Position numbers and translations under genes: made by a program. Positions 1 through 6,186 of a DNA stretch of 7,152 nucleotides are shown here, piece after piece (within the stretch, counting starts at the first letter, position 1; each line of letters begins with the position of its first letter). This stretch comes from Burkholderiaceae bacterium (GTDB lineage: Bacteria > Pseudomonadota > Gammaproteobacteria > Burkholderiales > Burkholderiaceae_C): the NCBI GenBank assembly GCA_031256125.1, contig JAIRRE010000302.1, forward strand, positions 1 to 7,152. The letters are read 5' to 3'. The notes under the pieces were generated by a model. It searched no databases. It saw only the letters and a list, made by a program, of their open reading frames with translations, and had not been told where the DNA came from.

Positions 1-10
1 CTGAATTGAA

Positions 11-15
11 AGGAG
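11..15 (+). promoter_or_regulatory. Ribosome binding site of accD
   Basis: AGGAG lies 8 bases before ATG 24. It fixes the accD start there instead of at the upstream in-frame TTG at position 6, which overlaps the Shine-Dalgarno region. Confidence 0.8.
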
Positions 16-23
16 TAACCTCC

Positions 24-896
24 ATGAGCTGGCTTGAAAAACTGCTTCCGCCCAAGCTTGAAAAACCCGCCTCCGGCGAGCGCCGCCAAATTCCCGAAGG
101 GCTGTGGTTCAAATGCCCGGCCTGTGATGCGGTGCTCTATAAAACCGATCTAGAACAAAGCCAGGGCGTGTGCCCTTCCTGCGGCCACCACAAGCGCCTG
201 TCGGCGCGCGAGCGGCTGAACCTGTTCCTCGACGGCGAGGGCCGCTACGAAATCGGGCAGGAAGTGCTCCCCGTAGATGCCCTGAAGTTCAAGGACAGCC
301 GCAAATACCCCGAACGCATCAAGGAGGCGATGGAAGCCACCGGCGAAACCGATGCGCTGGTCGTCATGGGCGGCGCGGTGCGCTCCATCAGCGTGGTCGC
401 GGCGGCGTTCGAGTTCGGCTTCATGGGCGGTTCGATGGGGTCGGTGGTCGGTGAACGCTTCGTGCGCGGCGTGGAAGAAGCCATCGCGCAAAAAGTACCC
501 TTTATCTGCTTCACGGCGACCGGCGGCGCGCGGATGCAGGAAGGGCTGTTTTCGCTGCTGCAAATGGCCAAGACCAACGCGGCCTTGACGCGCCTGACCA
601 AGAAAGGCCTGCCCTACATTAGCGTGCTTACCGATCCGACTATGGGCGGAGTGTCGGCGGGTTTCGCCTTCGTGGGCGACGTGGTGATCGCCGAACCGGG
701 CGCGCTGATCGGCTTTGCCGGCCCGCGCGTAATCGAAAACACCATGCGCGTCAAGCTGCCCGAAGGCTTTCAGCGCGCCGAATTTTTGCAGGACAAGGGC
801 GCCATTGACTTCATCTGCGACCGGCGCGAGCTGCCCGCCCGCATCGCCAGCATCCTGGCCATGCTCCAGCGCCAAAGCGCCGACGCGGTGGCTTGA
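24..896 (+). CDS. accD: Acetyl-CoA carboxylase carboxyltransferase subunit beta (AccD)
   Basis: This is the beta subunit of the cytoplasmic carboxyltransferase (AccA2AccD2). It transfers the carboxyl group from carboxybiotin on BCCP to acetyl-CoA, giving malonyl-CoA for fatty acid synthesis. The 290 residues are close to the usual size (E. coli about 304). An N-terminal zinc ribbon is seen as CPAC (Cys31, Cys34) and CPSC (Cys50, Cys53). The crotonase-like carboxyltransferase core follows, with [11 protein letters not shown] (165-175), [14 protein letters not shown] (203-216) and GFAGPRVIE (230-238). I chose ATG at 24 rather than the in-frame TTG at 6 because AGGAG (11-15) sits 8 bases before it and the protein then begins [10 protein letters not shown], as in betaproteobacterial homologues. 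The gene looks intact. In many betaproteobacteria accD lies between trpA and folC. Upstream is outside the window, and downstream there is no folC but a macro-domain gene. Confidence 0.97.
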   Translation: MSWLEKLLPPKLEKPASGERRQIPEGLWFKCPACDAVLYKTDLEQSQGVCPSCGHHKRLSARERLNLFLDGEGRYEIGQEVLPVDALKFKDSRKYPERIKEAMEATGETDALVVMGGAVRSISVVAAAFEFGFMGGSMGSVVGERFVRGVEEAIAQKVPFICFTATGGARMQEGLFSLLQMAKTNAALTRLTKKGLPYISVLTDPTMGGVSAGFAFVGDVVIAEPGALIGFAGPRVIENTMRVKLPEGFQRAEFLQDKGAIDFICDRRELPARIASILAMLQRQSADAVA

Positions 897-940
897 ACCG
901 CGGGCGCGCGCATCAGTGCATCCCTGATAACCCAGCCAAA

Positions 941-1471
941 ATGGCCGCGCCCCAACACAAACTGCGCGCCATTCTGGGCGACATCACCACGCTCGATGTC
1001 GATGCCATCGTCAATGCCGCCAACACCGCCCTGCTCGGCGGCGGAGGCGTTGACGGCGCGATTCACCGCCGGGCCGGGCCTGAACTGCTAGCGCAATGCC
1101 GAACGCTGGGCGGCTGCCCGACCGGGCAGGCCAGGTTGACACAAGGTTATAACTTGCCCGCGCGCTTCGTCATCCACACCGTCGGCCCAGTCTGGCAAGG
1201 CGACAGCGCAGACGAAGATAAGTTGCTGGCTTCCTGCTACCGCCATTGCATGCGGATCGTGGTGGAACAAGGATTCAGAACCATCGCCTTCCCCGCCATT
1301 TCCACCGGGGTTTATCGCTTCCCCGCCGCGCGGGCCGCGCAGATCGCGGTTGCCACCGTGACCGAAACCATCCGCGAGACGTTGTTGGACGAAGCGATCT
1401 TTTGTTGCTTTTCGCCAGACATGCTGGCGCTTTACCAAACGGCGCTCAAGCCCATCAACCTATGTCGATGA
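941..1471 (+). CDS. Macro-domain O-acetyl-ADP-ribose deacetylase / ADP-ribosyl hydrolase (YmdB-like)
   Basis: This is a stand-alone macro domain of 176 residues, about the length of E. coli YmdB (177). The MacroD/YmdB class hydrolyses O-acetyl-ADP-ribose and removes mono-ADP-ribose from acidic side chains; E. coli YmdB is also reported to modulate RNase III. Visible motifs are GDITTLDVDAIVNAAN (13-28), GGGGVDGAIHRRAG (33-46), IHTVGPVWQG (78-87) and FPAISTGVYRFP (117-128). Asn28, Asp38 and Tyr125 align with the residues important in YmdB (Asn25, Asp35, Tyr126), so it should be catalytically competent. ATG 941 gives the family-standard N terminus. A TTG at 893 overlapping the accD stop would add 16 atypical residues. 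No clear Shine-Dalgarno sequence is seen at either start. It begins 44 bases after accD and may be read through from it. The last bases overlap the next gene. Cytoplasmic. The physiological substrate is inferred from the family only. Confidence 0.92.
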   Translation: MAAPQHKLRAILGDITTLDVDAIVNAANTALLGGGGVDGAIHRRAGPELLAQCRTLGGCPTGQARLTQGYNLPARFVIHTVGPVWQGDSADEDKLLASCYRHCMRIVVEQGFRTIAFPAISTGVYRFPAARAAQIAVATVTETIRETLLDEAIFCCFSPDMLALYQTALKPINLCR

Positions 1472-2028
1472 CCCCAAAAACCATTACACGGGTTGTAGCG
1501 ATTTTGTTGTGCATCCTGGTTGCCGGATGTTGGTTTAATCCTGGTGGGAGGAATTACGTATTCCGGTTCACAGAAGCCCAGCTTCAGGAAAAGCTGGATG
1601 CCAGAATGCCGATAACAAAAAATTATTTACATATATTTCAGATGACGCTCTCCCATCCACGATTGCATTTGGAGGACGGCTCCAACAGAATAAAATTAAG
1701 CTTTGATATAACCTTAAATACCCCTATGGATACGGAATTTACGCCGTTGACAGGGAGTATTGACGCATCGAGCGGCATTCGTTACGACAGTACACAAGAG
1801 GCATTGTTTTTAACCGACCCAAAAATAGAGCATTCAGCCATCCAAGGGATCCCGGACAAATACATGGGAAAAACCGATACCGCGCTGTCGACAGCCTTGG
1901 CTGCCTACTATACGCAACACCCGGTCTATACTCTTAAAGCCACCGACTTCAAACAGATGACAGGCCGTTTGACGCTTAAAAACGTAACGATTGAAAACCG
2001 TAATCTAGTAGTGACGCTGGGAATTTAA
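1468..2028 (+). CDS. Small outer-membrane lipoprotein, DUF1439/YceB-like
   Basis: The 186-residue protein has a lipoprotein signal: Thr-Arg n-region, hydrophobic stretch VVAILLCILVAG, and lipobox LVAGC with Cys21 as the lipidation site. Position +2 is Trp, not Asp, so outer-membrane sorting by Lol is expected. The mature part resembles the DUF1439 family (E. coli YceB): a region of alternating hydrophobic and polar residues, then ALAAYYTQHPVYTL (143-156), which resembles the YceB segment ending NQQPAYVL. No enzymatic motif is visible and the function is unknown. ATG 1468 forms ATGA with the stop of the macro gene. A second in-frame ATG at 1462 would overlap by 10 bases and add two residues. 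No Shine-Dalgarno sequence is seen, which fits coupled re-initiation. By hand count, bases 1621-1980 are about 45% GC, well below the flanking genes, and AT-ending codons are frequent. This suggests a different history or weaker selection. The family call is from memory of YceB and is moderate. Confidence 0.78.
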   Translation: MTPKTITRVVAILLCILVAGCWFNPGGRNYVFRFTEAQLQEKLDARMPITKNYLHIFQMTLSHPRLHLEDGSNRIKLSFDITLNTPMDTEFTPLTGSIDASSGIRYDSTQEALFLTDPKIEHSAIQGIPDKYMGKTDTALSTALAAYYTQHPVYTLKATDFKQMTGRLTLKNVTIENRNLVVTLGI

Positions 2029-2055
2029 CTCACCATCTTGCGTCGGTTGAAATTC
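2021..2055. terminator. Inverted repeat across two convergent stop codons, possible weak bidirectional terminator
   Basis: GAATTTAAC (2021-2029) and GTTGAAATTC (2046-2055) are complementary apart from one bulged base, with a 16-base loop. The arms contain the TAA of the lipoprotein gene (2026-2028) and part of the TGA complement of the dehydratase gene (2054-2056). The stem is AT-rich and no long T tract follows on either side, so intrinsic termination would be weak at best. It is the only candidate structure in the 25 bases between the converging genes. Confidence 0.25.
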
Positions 2056-3964
2056 AATATTGCATTCTTTCCGCCTGATATTCAGGAATTTGGGTTTTGA
2101 GCCATAGGCGCAGCACTTGCGGATCGGGCGCCGGGCCGCAATGCCCAATCCAGGGTTCTATGTCGGCCAGAAAACCGGCACGCGGGAGCTGAACTTTGGC
2201 GATACGGAGTTTGGGGTGCGGGGTGGATTCGGTGGTTTCGTCGTCGGCCAACAGTTCTTCGTAGAGTTTTTCACCGGGCCGCAGGCCGGTGAAAGCGATG
2301 GGGATTTCCTGCTCGGTTTTGCCCGACAGGCGAATCAGCATCCGCGCCAGTTCGACGATTCTGATCGGCTCGCCCATATCGAGTACGCAGATTTGGCCCG
2401 ACAGGCCCATCAGCCCGGCTTGCAGCACCAGTTGCGCCGCTTCCGGGATGGTCATGAAGTAGCGCACGATGTCCGGGTGGGTGACGGTAACCGGCCCTCC
2501 CGCCGCGATTTGCGTGCTAAACAGCGGCACCACAGAGCCGCTGGAGCCGAGCACGTTGCCGAAGCGCACCGCCACGTAGCGCGTGGCCGAATACTCGGCA
2601 GCGACGGCCTGTACCGCCAGTTCGGCCAAACGCTTGCTCGCGCCCATGATGTTGGCGGGGTTGACGGCCTTGTCGGTGGAGATGAGCACGAAGCGCTCCG
2701 CGCCCGCTTCGCCCGCGATGCGCGCGGCGTTCAGGGTACCCAGCACATTGGTGCGCAGAGCTTCGATTTCGTTATGTGTCTCCATCAGCGGCACATGCTT
2801 GTAAGCGGCGGCGTGCAGCACCACATGCGGCGGGTAGGCTGAGGCGATGGCGCGCAGCCGCTCGATTTCGCGCACGCTGGCGGTGTAGTAAATGGCTTCC
2901 ATCGCCGGGTATTCGTGGCGCAATGCCTGTTCGAGCTGGTAAGTGGCGTATTCGGATTGATCGACGCACACCAGGCGCGCCACGCCAAAGCGCGCCACTT
3001 GCCGGCACAACTCCGAACCGATGGAACCACCCGCGCCGGTGACCAATACGGTGCGCCCGGAAAACAGCCCGGCCAGCCCGCGCATATCCAGTTGCACCGG
3101 CTCGCGGCCCAGCAAGTCTTCCAGTTGAATGCGGCGCAGGCCGCTGGCGCTGGACGCGCTCCCCGCTGCCCCGTGACTTGCTGCCGCACGCTCCGATCCG
3201 GTGCGCAACCATTCGTCCGCCGCAGGCAAGGTCAGCAGGTTCAGGCCCGCACCCGCACTGCTCAGCAACGCCTCGCGCCGCGCTGGCGCGCCGGGCGGCC
3301 CGGCCAGCAACACCGCGGTCACGCCCAGTTCGCGCGCCATGTCGGCCAGCCGTTCAGCCGCGCCCAGCACCGGCACGCCGCGCACACTGCGTCCGGTATC
3401 CGCAGCCAGCGGCGAGACGATGCCCGCCACGCGCCAGCCGGACACGCCTTTTAAGGTCAGCAGGGCGCGGTCGGCCTCGTCCAGCGTGCCCAGCACCAAC
3501 AAGGGTTGTCCCGCCGGCAGTTGCGTCCCGGCGCGCTCGGCCAGCGAGCGCCAGGCCGCGCGCGCGGCCATTAACAGCACCAGCGTGAGCAGCGCGGCAA
3601 TCGGGAACACCGCACGAGGGAATCCCTCTACCCGCAGTCCCATCACCGCCGCAGTGGTGAGCAATTCGCCCAGCAGCACGCCCACGGCAATCCGCCGCAC
3701 ATCGGCCAGACTGACGTAACGCCAGGACTGGCGTGGCACGCGCAGCAGCGTCAACCCCAGCGCCATACCCGCCAGCGCAATCGGCAGCGTTAGCCAGACC
3801 TGGCCGCGATAGTCCGGCGGCAGGTCGAAATTGAAGCGCAGCCAGAATGCCACGATCCAGGCCAGCGCGGTCAATAGCAGATCGGGCAGCCAGCTTTTGC
3901 TGACCACGCTACGCGCCAGCCCAGCCATGAAACGCGGCCAAAAACCGTTGGGCGGCTTCAACAT
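2054..3964 (-). CDS. Membrane-bound nucleoside-diphosphate-sugar 4,6-dehydratase (CapD/WbpM/PglF family)
   Basis: The 636-residue protein has the full-length architecture of the family. About four membrane segments lie near residues 27-45, 57-75, 92-110 and 118-136. A nucleotide-binding-like regulatory domain follows (about 153-250, LLVLGTLDEAD), then an Ala/Ser-rich linker (259-275), then a C-terminal extended-SDR domain. That domain has the NAD-binding TGAGGSIG (309-316), AAAYKHVP (385-392), STDKAVNP (429-436) and RPGEKLYEE (562-570). The usual SDR Tyr-x3-Lys is replaced by Met440-x3-Lys444, as is normal in WbpM/PglF dehydratases, with Thr430-Asp431-Lys432 before it. The expected reaction is UDP-GlcNAc to the 4-keto-6-deoxy sugar, precursor of QuiNAc, FucNAc or bacillosamine-type sugars; the exact substrate is inferred. 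I chose ATG 3964 because AGGAGG lies 7 bases upstream. It overlaps the transferase stop by 7 bases, so the two are one transcription unit. Confidence 0.93.
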   Translation of the reverse strand: MLKPPNGFWPRFMAGLARSVVSKSWLPDLLLTALAWIVAFWLRFNFDLPPDYRGQVWLTLPIALAGMALGLTLLRVPRQSWRYVSLADVRRIAVGVLLGELLTTAAVMGLRVEGFPRAVFPIAALLTLVLLMAARAAWRSLAERAGTQLPAGQPLLVLGTLDEADRALLTLKGVSGWRVAGIVSPLAADTGRSVRGVPVLGAAERLADMARELGVTAVLLAGPPGAPARREALLSSAGAGLNLLTLPAADEWLRTGSERAAASHGAAGSASSASGLRRIQLEDLLGREPVQLDMRGLAGLFSGRTVLVTGAGGSIGSELCRQVARFGVARLVCVDQSEYATYQLEQALRHEYPAMEAIYYTASVREIERLRAIASAYPPHVVLHAAAYKHVPLMETHNEIEALRTNVLGTLNAARIAGEAGAERFVLISTDKAVNPANIMGASKRLAELAVQAVAAEYSATRYVAVRFGNVLGSSGSVVPLFSTQIAAGGPVTVTHPDIVRYFMTIPEAAQLVLQAGLMGLSGQICVLDMGEPIRIVELARMLIRLSGKTEQEIPIAFTGLRPGEKLYEELLADDETTESTPHPKLRIAKVQLPRAGFLADIEPWIGHCGPAPDPQVLRLWLKTQIPEYQAERMQY

Positions 3965-4611
3965 GTCCGGCCCTCCTCGCGCCCGGATGAACCCGATGAC
4001 CGGATGCCCAGCACCGCCAGCAGCGTCCGCGCGATGATCCACAAATCGCCCGCCACGCCATGCTGCCGCACGTAATCGAGGTAGTAGCGCTGTTTGACCG
4101 GCAGCACCTCGCGCACATAGACGGTTTCCAGATCGGCGCCCTGCTCCTGCGCGGCGGCCAGCAGCCGTTCCTCGTCGCGGAATTCAATGGCCGCCCGGTC
4201 TGTCATGCCGGGCCGCACCGACAGTACCGCGCGCCGCACGTCGTCGGGATACAGCGCCATATAGCGCGGCACCTCCGGGCGCGGGCCGACCAGACTCATG
4301 TCGCCGCGCAATACGTCGATCAATTGCGGCAACTCGTCGAGCTTGCTGCGGCGCAGCCAGCGGCCGCTGGCGGTGACGCGCGCATCGCCCGCCGCCGTGA
4401 TCTGCGGGCCGCCATCGGTCACGCGCATGGTGCGGAACTTGTGGATGCGAAACAGCCGCCCGCCGCGCCCTACCCGCTCCTGCCGGAAAAATACCGGCCC
4501 GGGCGCATCGCGCTTGATGCGCAGCGCGATGAATGCGAACAGCGGCGCGCACAGCGCCAAGCCGAACGCCGCCAGCAGTACGTCCAGGGCGCGTTTGGCG
4601 GCATCACGCAT
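3958..4611 (-). CDS. Initiating sugar-phosphate transferase (monotopic phosphoglycosyl transferase, PglC/WcaJ C-terminal type)
   Basis: This enzyme transfers a sugar 1-phosphate from a UDP-sugar to undecaprenyl phosphate at the inner face of the cytoplasmic membrane, the first committed step of a polysaccharide or protein glycan. The 217-residue form is the minimal PglC-like size, without the long N-terminal membrane region of WbaP or WcaJ. Visible motifs are KRALDVLLAAFGLALCAPLF (6-25, the membrane re-entrant helix), PGPVFFRQERVG (37-48), KFRTM (58-62), SKLDELPQLIDVLRGDMSLV (89-108) with the catalytic Asp92-Glu93 dyad, VGPRPE (108-113) and RPGMT (133-137). A hydrophobic C-terminal helix WIIARTLLAVLGI (191-203) follows. 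I chose ATG 4611; a GTG at 4659 would add 16 residues, and neither has a good Shine-Dalgarno sequence. The overlapping downstream dehydratase suggests the donor is a 6-deoxy HexNAc derivative or GlcNAc/GalNAc. That substrate is inference. Confidence 0.93.
   Translation of the reverse strand: MRDAAKRALDVLLAAFGLALCAPLFAFIALRIKRDAPGPVFFRQERVGRGGRLFRIHKFRTMRVTDGGPQITAAGDARVTASGRWLRRSKLDELPQLIDVLRGDMSLVGPRPEVPRYMALYPDDVRRAVLSVRPGMTDRAAIEFRDEERLLAAAQEQGADLETVYVREVLPVKQRYYLDYVRQHGVAGDLWIIARTLLAVLGIRSSGSSGREEGRTC
3972..3977 (-). promoter_or_regulatory. Ribosome binding site of the 4,6-dehydratase gene
   Basis: On the minus strand a perfect AGGAGG lies 7 bases before ATG 3964, inside the last codons of the sugar-transferase gene. 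It decides the dehydratase start against longer in-frame readings (up to 4042) that would overlap the transferase gene by 85 bases. It also gives this gene independent strong initiation in addition to any coupling. Confidence 0.85.
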
Positions 4612-4706
4612 CAAGAAGCGTCTGAAAATTCGGAAAACAAAGGGCGCCAAAGAACACACGATCCCATAACATTTGTTGTTTCATGAGTCTATAACGTCGC
4701 CGCAGG

Positions 4707-6065
4707 TCAAGCGGTGGGCTTGTTCAATGTTGCCTCGCGCCCCGCATCCCGGCGCGCGGCCTGGTTGAGCCGCCGCAGTTCGGCGAGCTTGTCGGCAATC
4801 TTGATTTCCAGCCCGCGCGGCGTGGGGTGATAAAAATGCTGTTCAGGCATGTCATCGGGAAAATACCGCTCCCCGGCGGCGAACGCGTCTTGCTCGTCGT
4901 GCGCGTAGCGGTAGTTTTTACCGTAATCGAGTTGCTGCATCAGCCGCGTCGGAGCGTTGCGCAGGCGCAGCGGCACGGGCCGCGTGGTGTCGTGCTTGAC
5001 GAACGCTTTGACTGCGCCAAATGCCTTGTACACGGCATTGCTCTTGGGCGCCACCGCCAGATAGACAATGCACTCGGCCAGCGCCAACTCGCCTTCGGGC
5101 GAACCCAGGCGCTCATAAACCTCGGCGGCATCCAGCGCCAGGCGCAGCGCGCGCGGGTCGGCCAAGCCCACGTCCTCGCTGGCCATGCGGATCATGCGCC
5201 GCGCCAGGTAGCGCGGATCGGCGCCGCCGTCGAGCATCCGCGTGAACCAGTACAGCGCCGCGTCCGGGTCGCTGCCGCGCACTGATTTGTGCAGCGCGCT
5301 GATGGTGTCGTAGAACTGCTCACCGCCTTTGTCATAACGCCGCAATTGCTCGCCGAGCACATGCAGCAGCCAGCCGTCGGTGATGTCGGCGCGCTGCTCG
5401 GTTTGCGCGGAGATAAATAACGTCTCCAGGGTGTTCAGGAGGCGCCGCGCGTCGCCGTCGGCGTAGGCCACCAGGCGCTCGGCGGCATCTTCGGCGATGC
5501 TCAGATGCGGCGCTTGCGCCATTGCGCGGTCCAGCAGTTGGCGCAAATCTTGTGCGGATAACGGTTCCAGCACGTACACCGTGGCGCGCGAGAGCAGCGC
5601 CGAATTGACCTCGAACGAAGGATTTTCGGTGGTCGCGCCGATAAAGGTGAACAGCCCGCTTTCGACATGCGGCAAAAAAGCGTCCTGCTGGCTCTTGTTG
5701 AAGCGGTGCACTTCATCGACGAACACGATGGTGGGCTGCTGCGTTAAACCGTCGCGCGCATTTTCCGCCCGCTCCACCGCGTCGCGGATGTCCTTGACCC
5801 CGCCGAGTACCGCGCTGATGGAGATGAATTGCGCATCGAAGGCGCTGGCCATCAGCCGCGCGATGGTCGTCTTGCCCGTGCCCGGCGGTCCCCACAAAAT
5901 GCAACTGTGCGGCTGACCCGATTCAAACGCGATGCGCAACGGCATCCCCTCACCCAGCAAATGCCGCTGCCCTACCACCTCGGCCAGCGTGCGCGGCCGC
6001 AAACGCTCCGCCAGCGGCACGTGGTTAGGTGCGTGGTGGGCAGATAAAAATGCGACATTCGCCAT
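4707..6065 (-). CDS. rarA: Replication-associated recombination protein A (RarA/MgsA), AAA+ ATPase
   Basis: RarA is a homotetrameric AAA+ ATPase of the clamp-loader/RuvB-like class (Mgs1/WRNIP1 in eukaryotes). It acts at stalled replication forks and interacts with SSB in E. coli. The 452 residues match the E. coli length (447). Visible are the N-terminal LAERLRPRTLAEVVGQ (18-33), Walker A GPPGTGKT (59-66), Walker B IVFVDEVH (113-120), sensor 1 GATTENPSF (143-151), an arginine-finger region SALLSRATV with Arg160, and sensor 2 around GDARRLLNTLE. The C-terminal tetramerisation part includes DPRYLARRMIRMASEDVGLADP and ends HFYHPTPRGLEIKI plus a basic tail. ATG 6065 gives MANVAFLSA; the Shine-Dalgarno sequence before it is weak. 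The usual lolA or ftsK neighbours are absent. Downstream, after 95 bases, is the sugar transferase; whether they share a transcript is not clear. Confidence 0.97.
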   Translation of the reverse strand: MANVAFLSAHHAPNHVPLAERLRPRTLAEVVGQRHLLGEGMPLRIAFESGQPHSCILWGPPGTGKTTIARLMASAFDAQFISISAVLGGVKDIRDAVERAENARDGLTQQPTIVFVDEVHRFNKSQQDAFLPHVESGLFTFIGATTENPSFEVNSALLSRATVYVLEPLSAQDLRQLLDRAMAQAPHLSIAEDAAERLVAYADGDARRLLNTLETLFISAQTEQRADITDGWLLHVLGEQLRRYDKGGEQFYDTISALHKSVRGSDPDAALYWFTRMLDGGADPRYLARRMIRMASEDVGLADPRALRLALDAAEVYERLGSPEGELALAECIVYLAVAPKSNAVYKAFGAVKAFVKHDTTRPVPLRLRNAPTRLMQQLDYGKNYRYAHDEQDAFAAGERYFPDDMPEQHFYHPTPRGLEIKIADKLAELRRLNQAARRDAGREATLNKPTA

Positions 6066-6082
6066 CTGTCGATTTTATTGAT

Positions 6083-6097
6083 GCGGGCCAAGCCCGC
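6083..6097. repeat. Short GC-rich inverted repeat in the rarA upstream region
   Basis: GCGGGC and GCCCGC form a perfect 6-bp stem with a CAA loop, 17 bases upstream of the rarA start codon. It could be a hairpin in the rarA leader or an operator-like palindrome in the divergent intergenic region. No T tract follows on either side, so I do not call it a terminator. Confidence 0.35.
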
Positions 6098-6103
6098 TAA
6101 TCC

Positions 6104-6132
6104 TTGCGTCTATCGACCCTGCTTGCTATCAT
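6104..6132 (+). promoter_or_regulatory. Candidate sigma-70 promoter for the AP2-domain gene
   Basis: TTGCGT (6104-6109) and TATCAT (6127-6132) are separated by exactly 17 bases. The -10 box matches the consensus at 5 of 6 positions and the -35 at 3 of 6. It would start transcription near 6139 and give a leader of about 48 bases before ATG 6187. It lies in the 121-base divergent region between rarA and the AP2-type gene. Prediction from sequence only. Confidence 0.35.
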
Positions 6133-6186
6133 GAATAAGTGCGAACTACCAAGCCGAAATCCAGCCCGCTGGACGCGCTTTTGCCC

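Noticed and set aside
150..875. 241-codon open frame on the minus strand across accD
   Set aside because: It lies wholly within accD in another frame, shows a His/Arg/Ala-biased composition with no family features, and is a by-product of GC-rich codon usage.
941..2028. Macro-domain gene as the antitoxin of a DarTG-like toxin-antitoxin system
   Set aside because: The neighbour is an exported lipoprotein, not a DarT-type ADP-ribosyltransferase, and the macro protein is the single-domain YmdB type, without the C-terminal extension of DarG.
2117..2842. 241-codon open frame on the plus strand opposite the dehydratase gene
   Set aside because: It is antisense to the conserved SDR domain, has shadow-type composition (Gly, His, Arg, Gln rich) and no ribosome binding site or motif.
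4612..4659. GTG 4659 as the start of the sugar transferase
   Set aside because: The 16 extra residues (MCSLAPFVFRIFRRFL) precede the point where minimal phosphoglycosyl transferases usually begin, and there is no Shine-Dalgarno sequence. ATG 4611 gives the normal family start, though the choice is not certain.
4688..4714. TTGACC and TATAGA boxes on the minus strand between rarA and the sugar transferase, as a promoter
   Set aside because: Only 11 bases separate the two hexamers, too short for a sigma-70 promoter, and no acceptable -35 lies 16-18 bases before TATAGA.
6139..6186. GTG 6139 as a leaderless start for the AP2-type gene
   Set aside because: It coincides with the predicted transcription start, but the 16 extra residues have no recognisable feature and the promoter itself is only a prediction. 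ATG 6187 is preferred.
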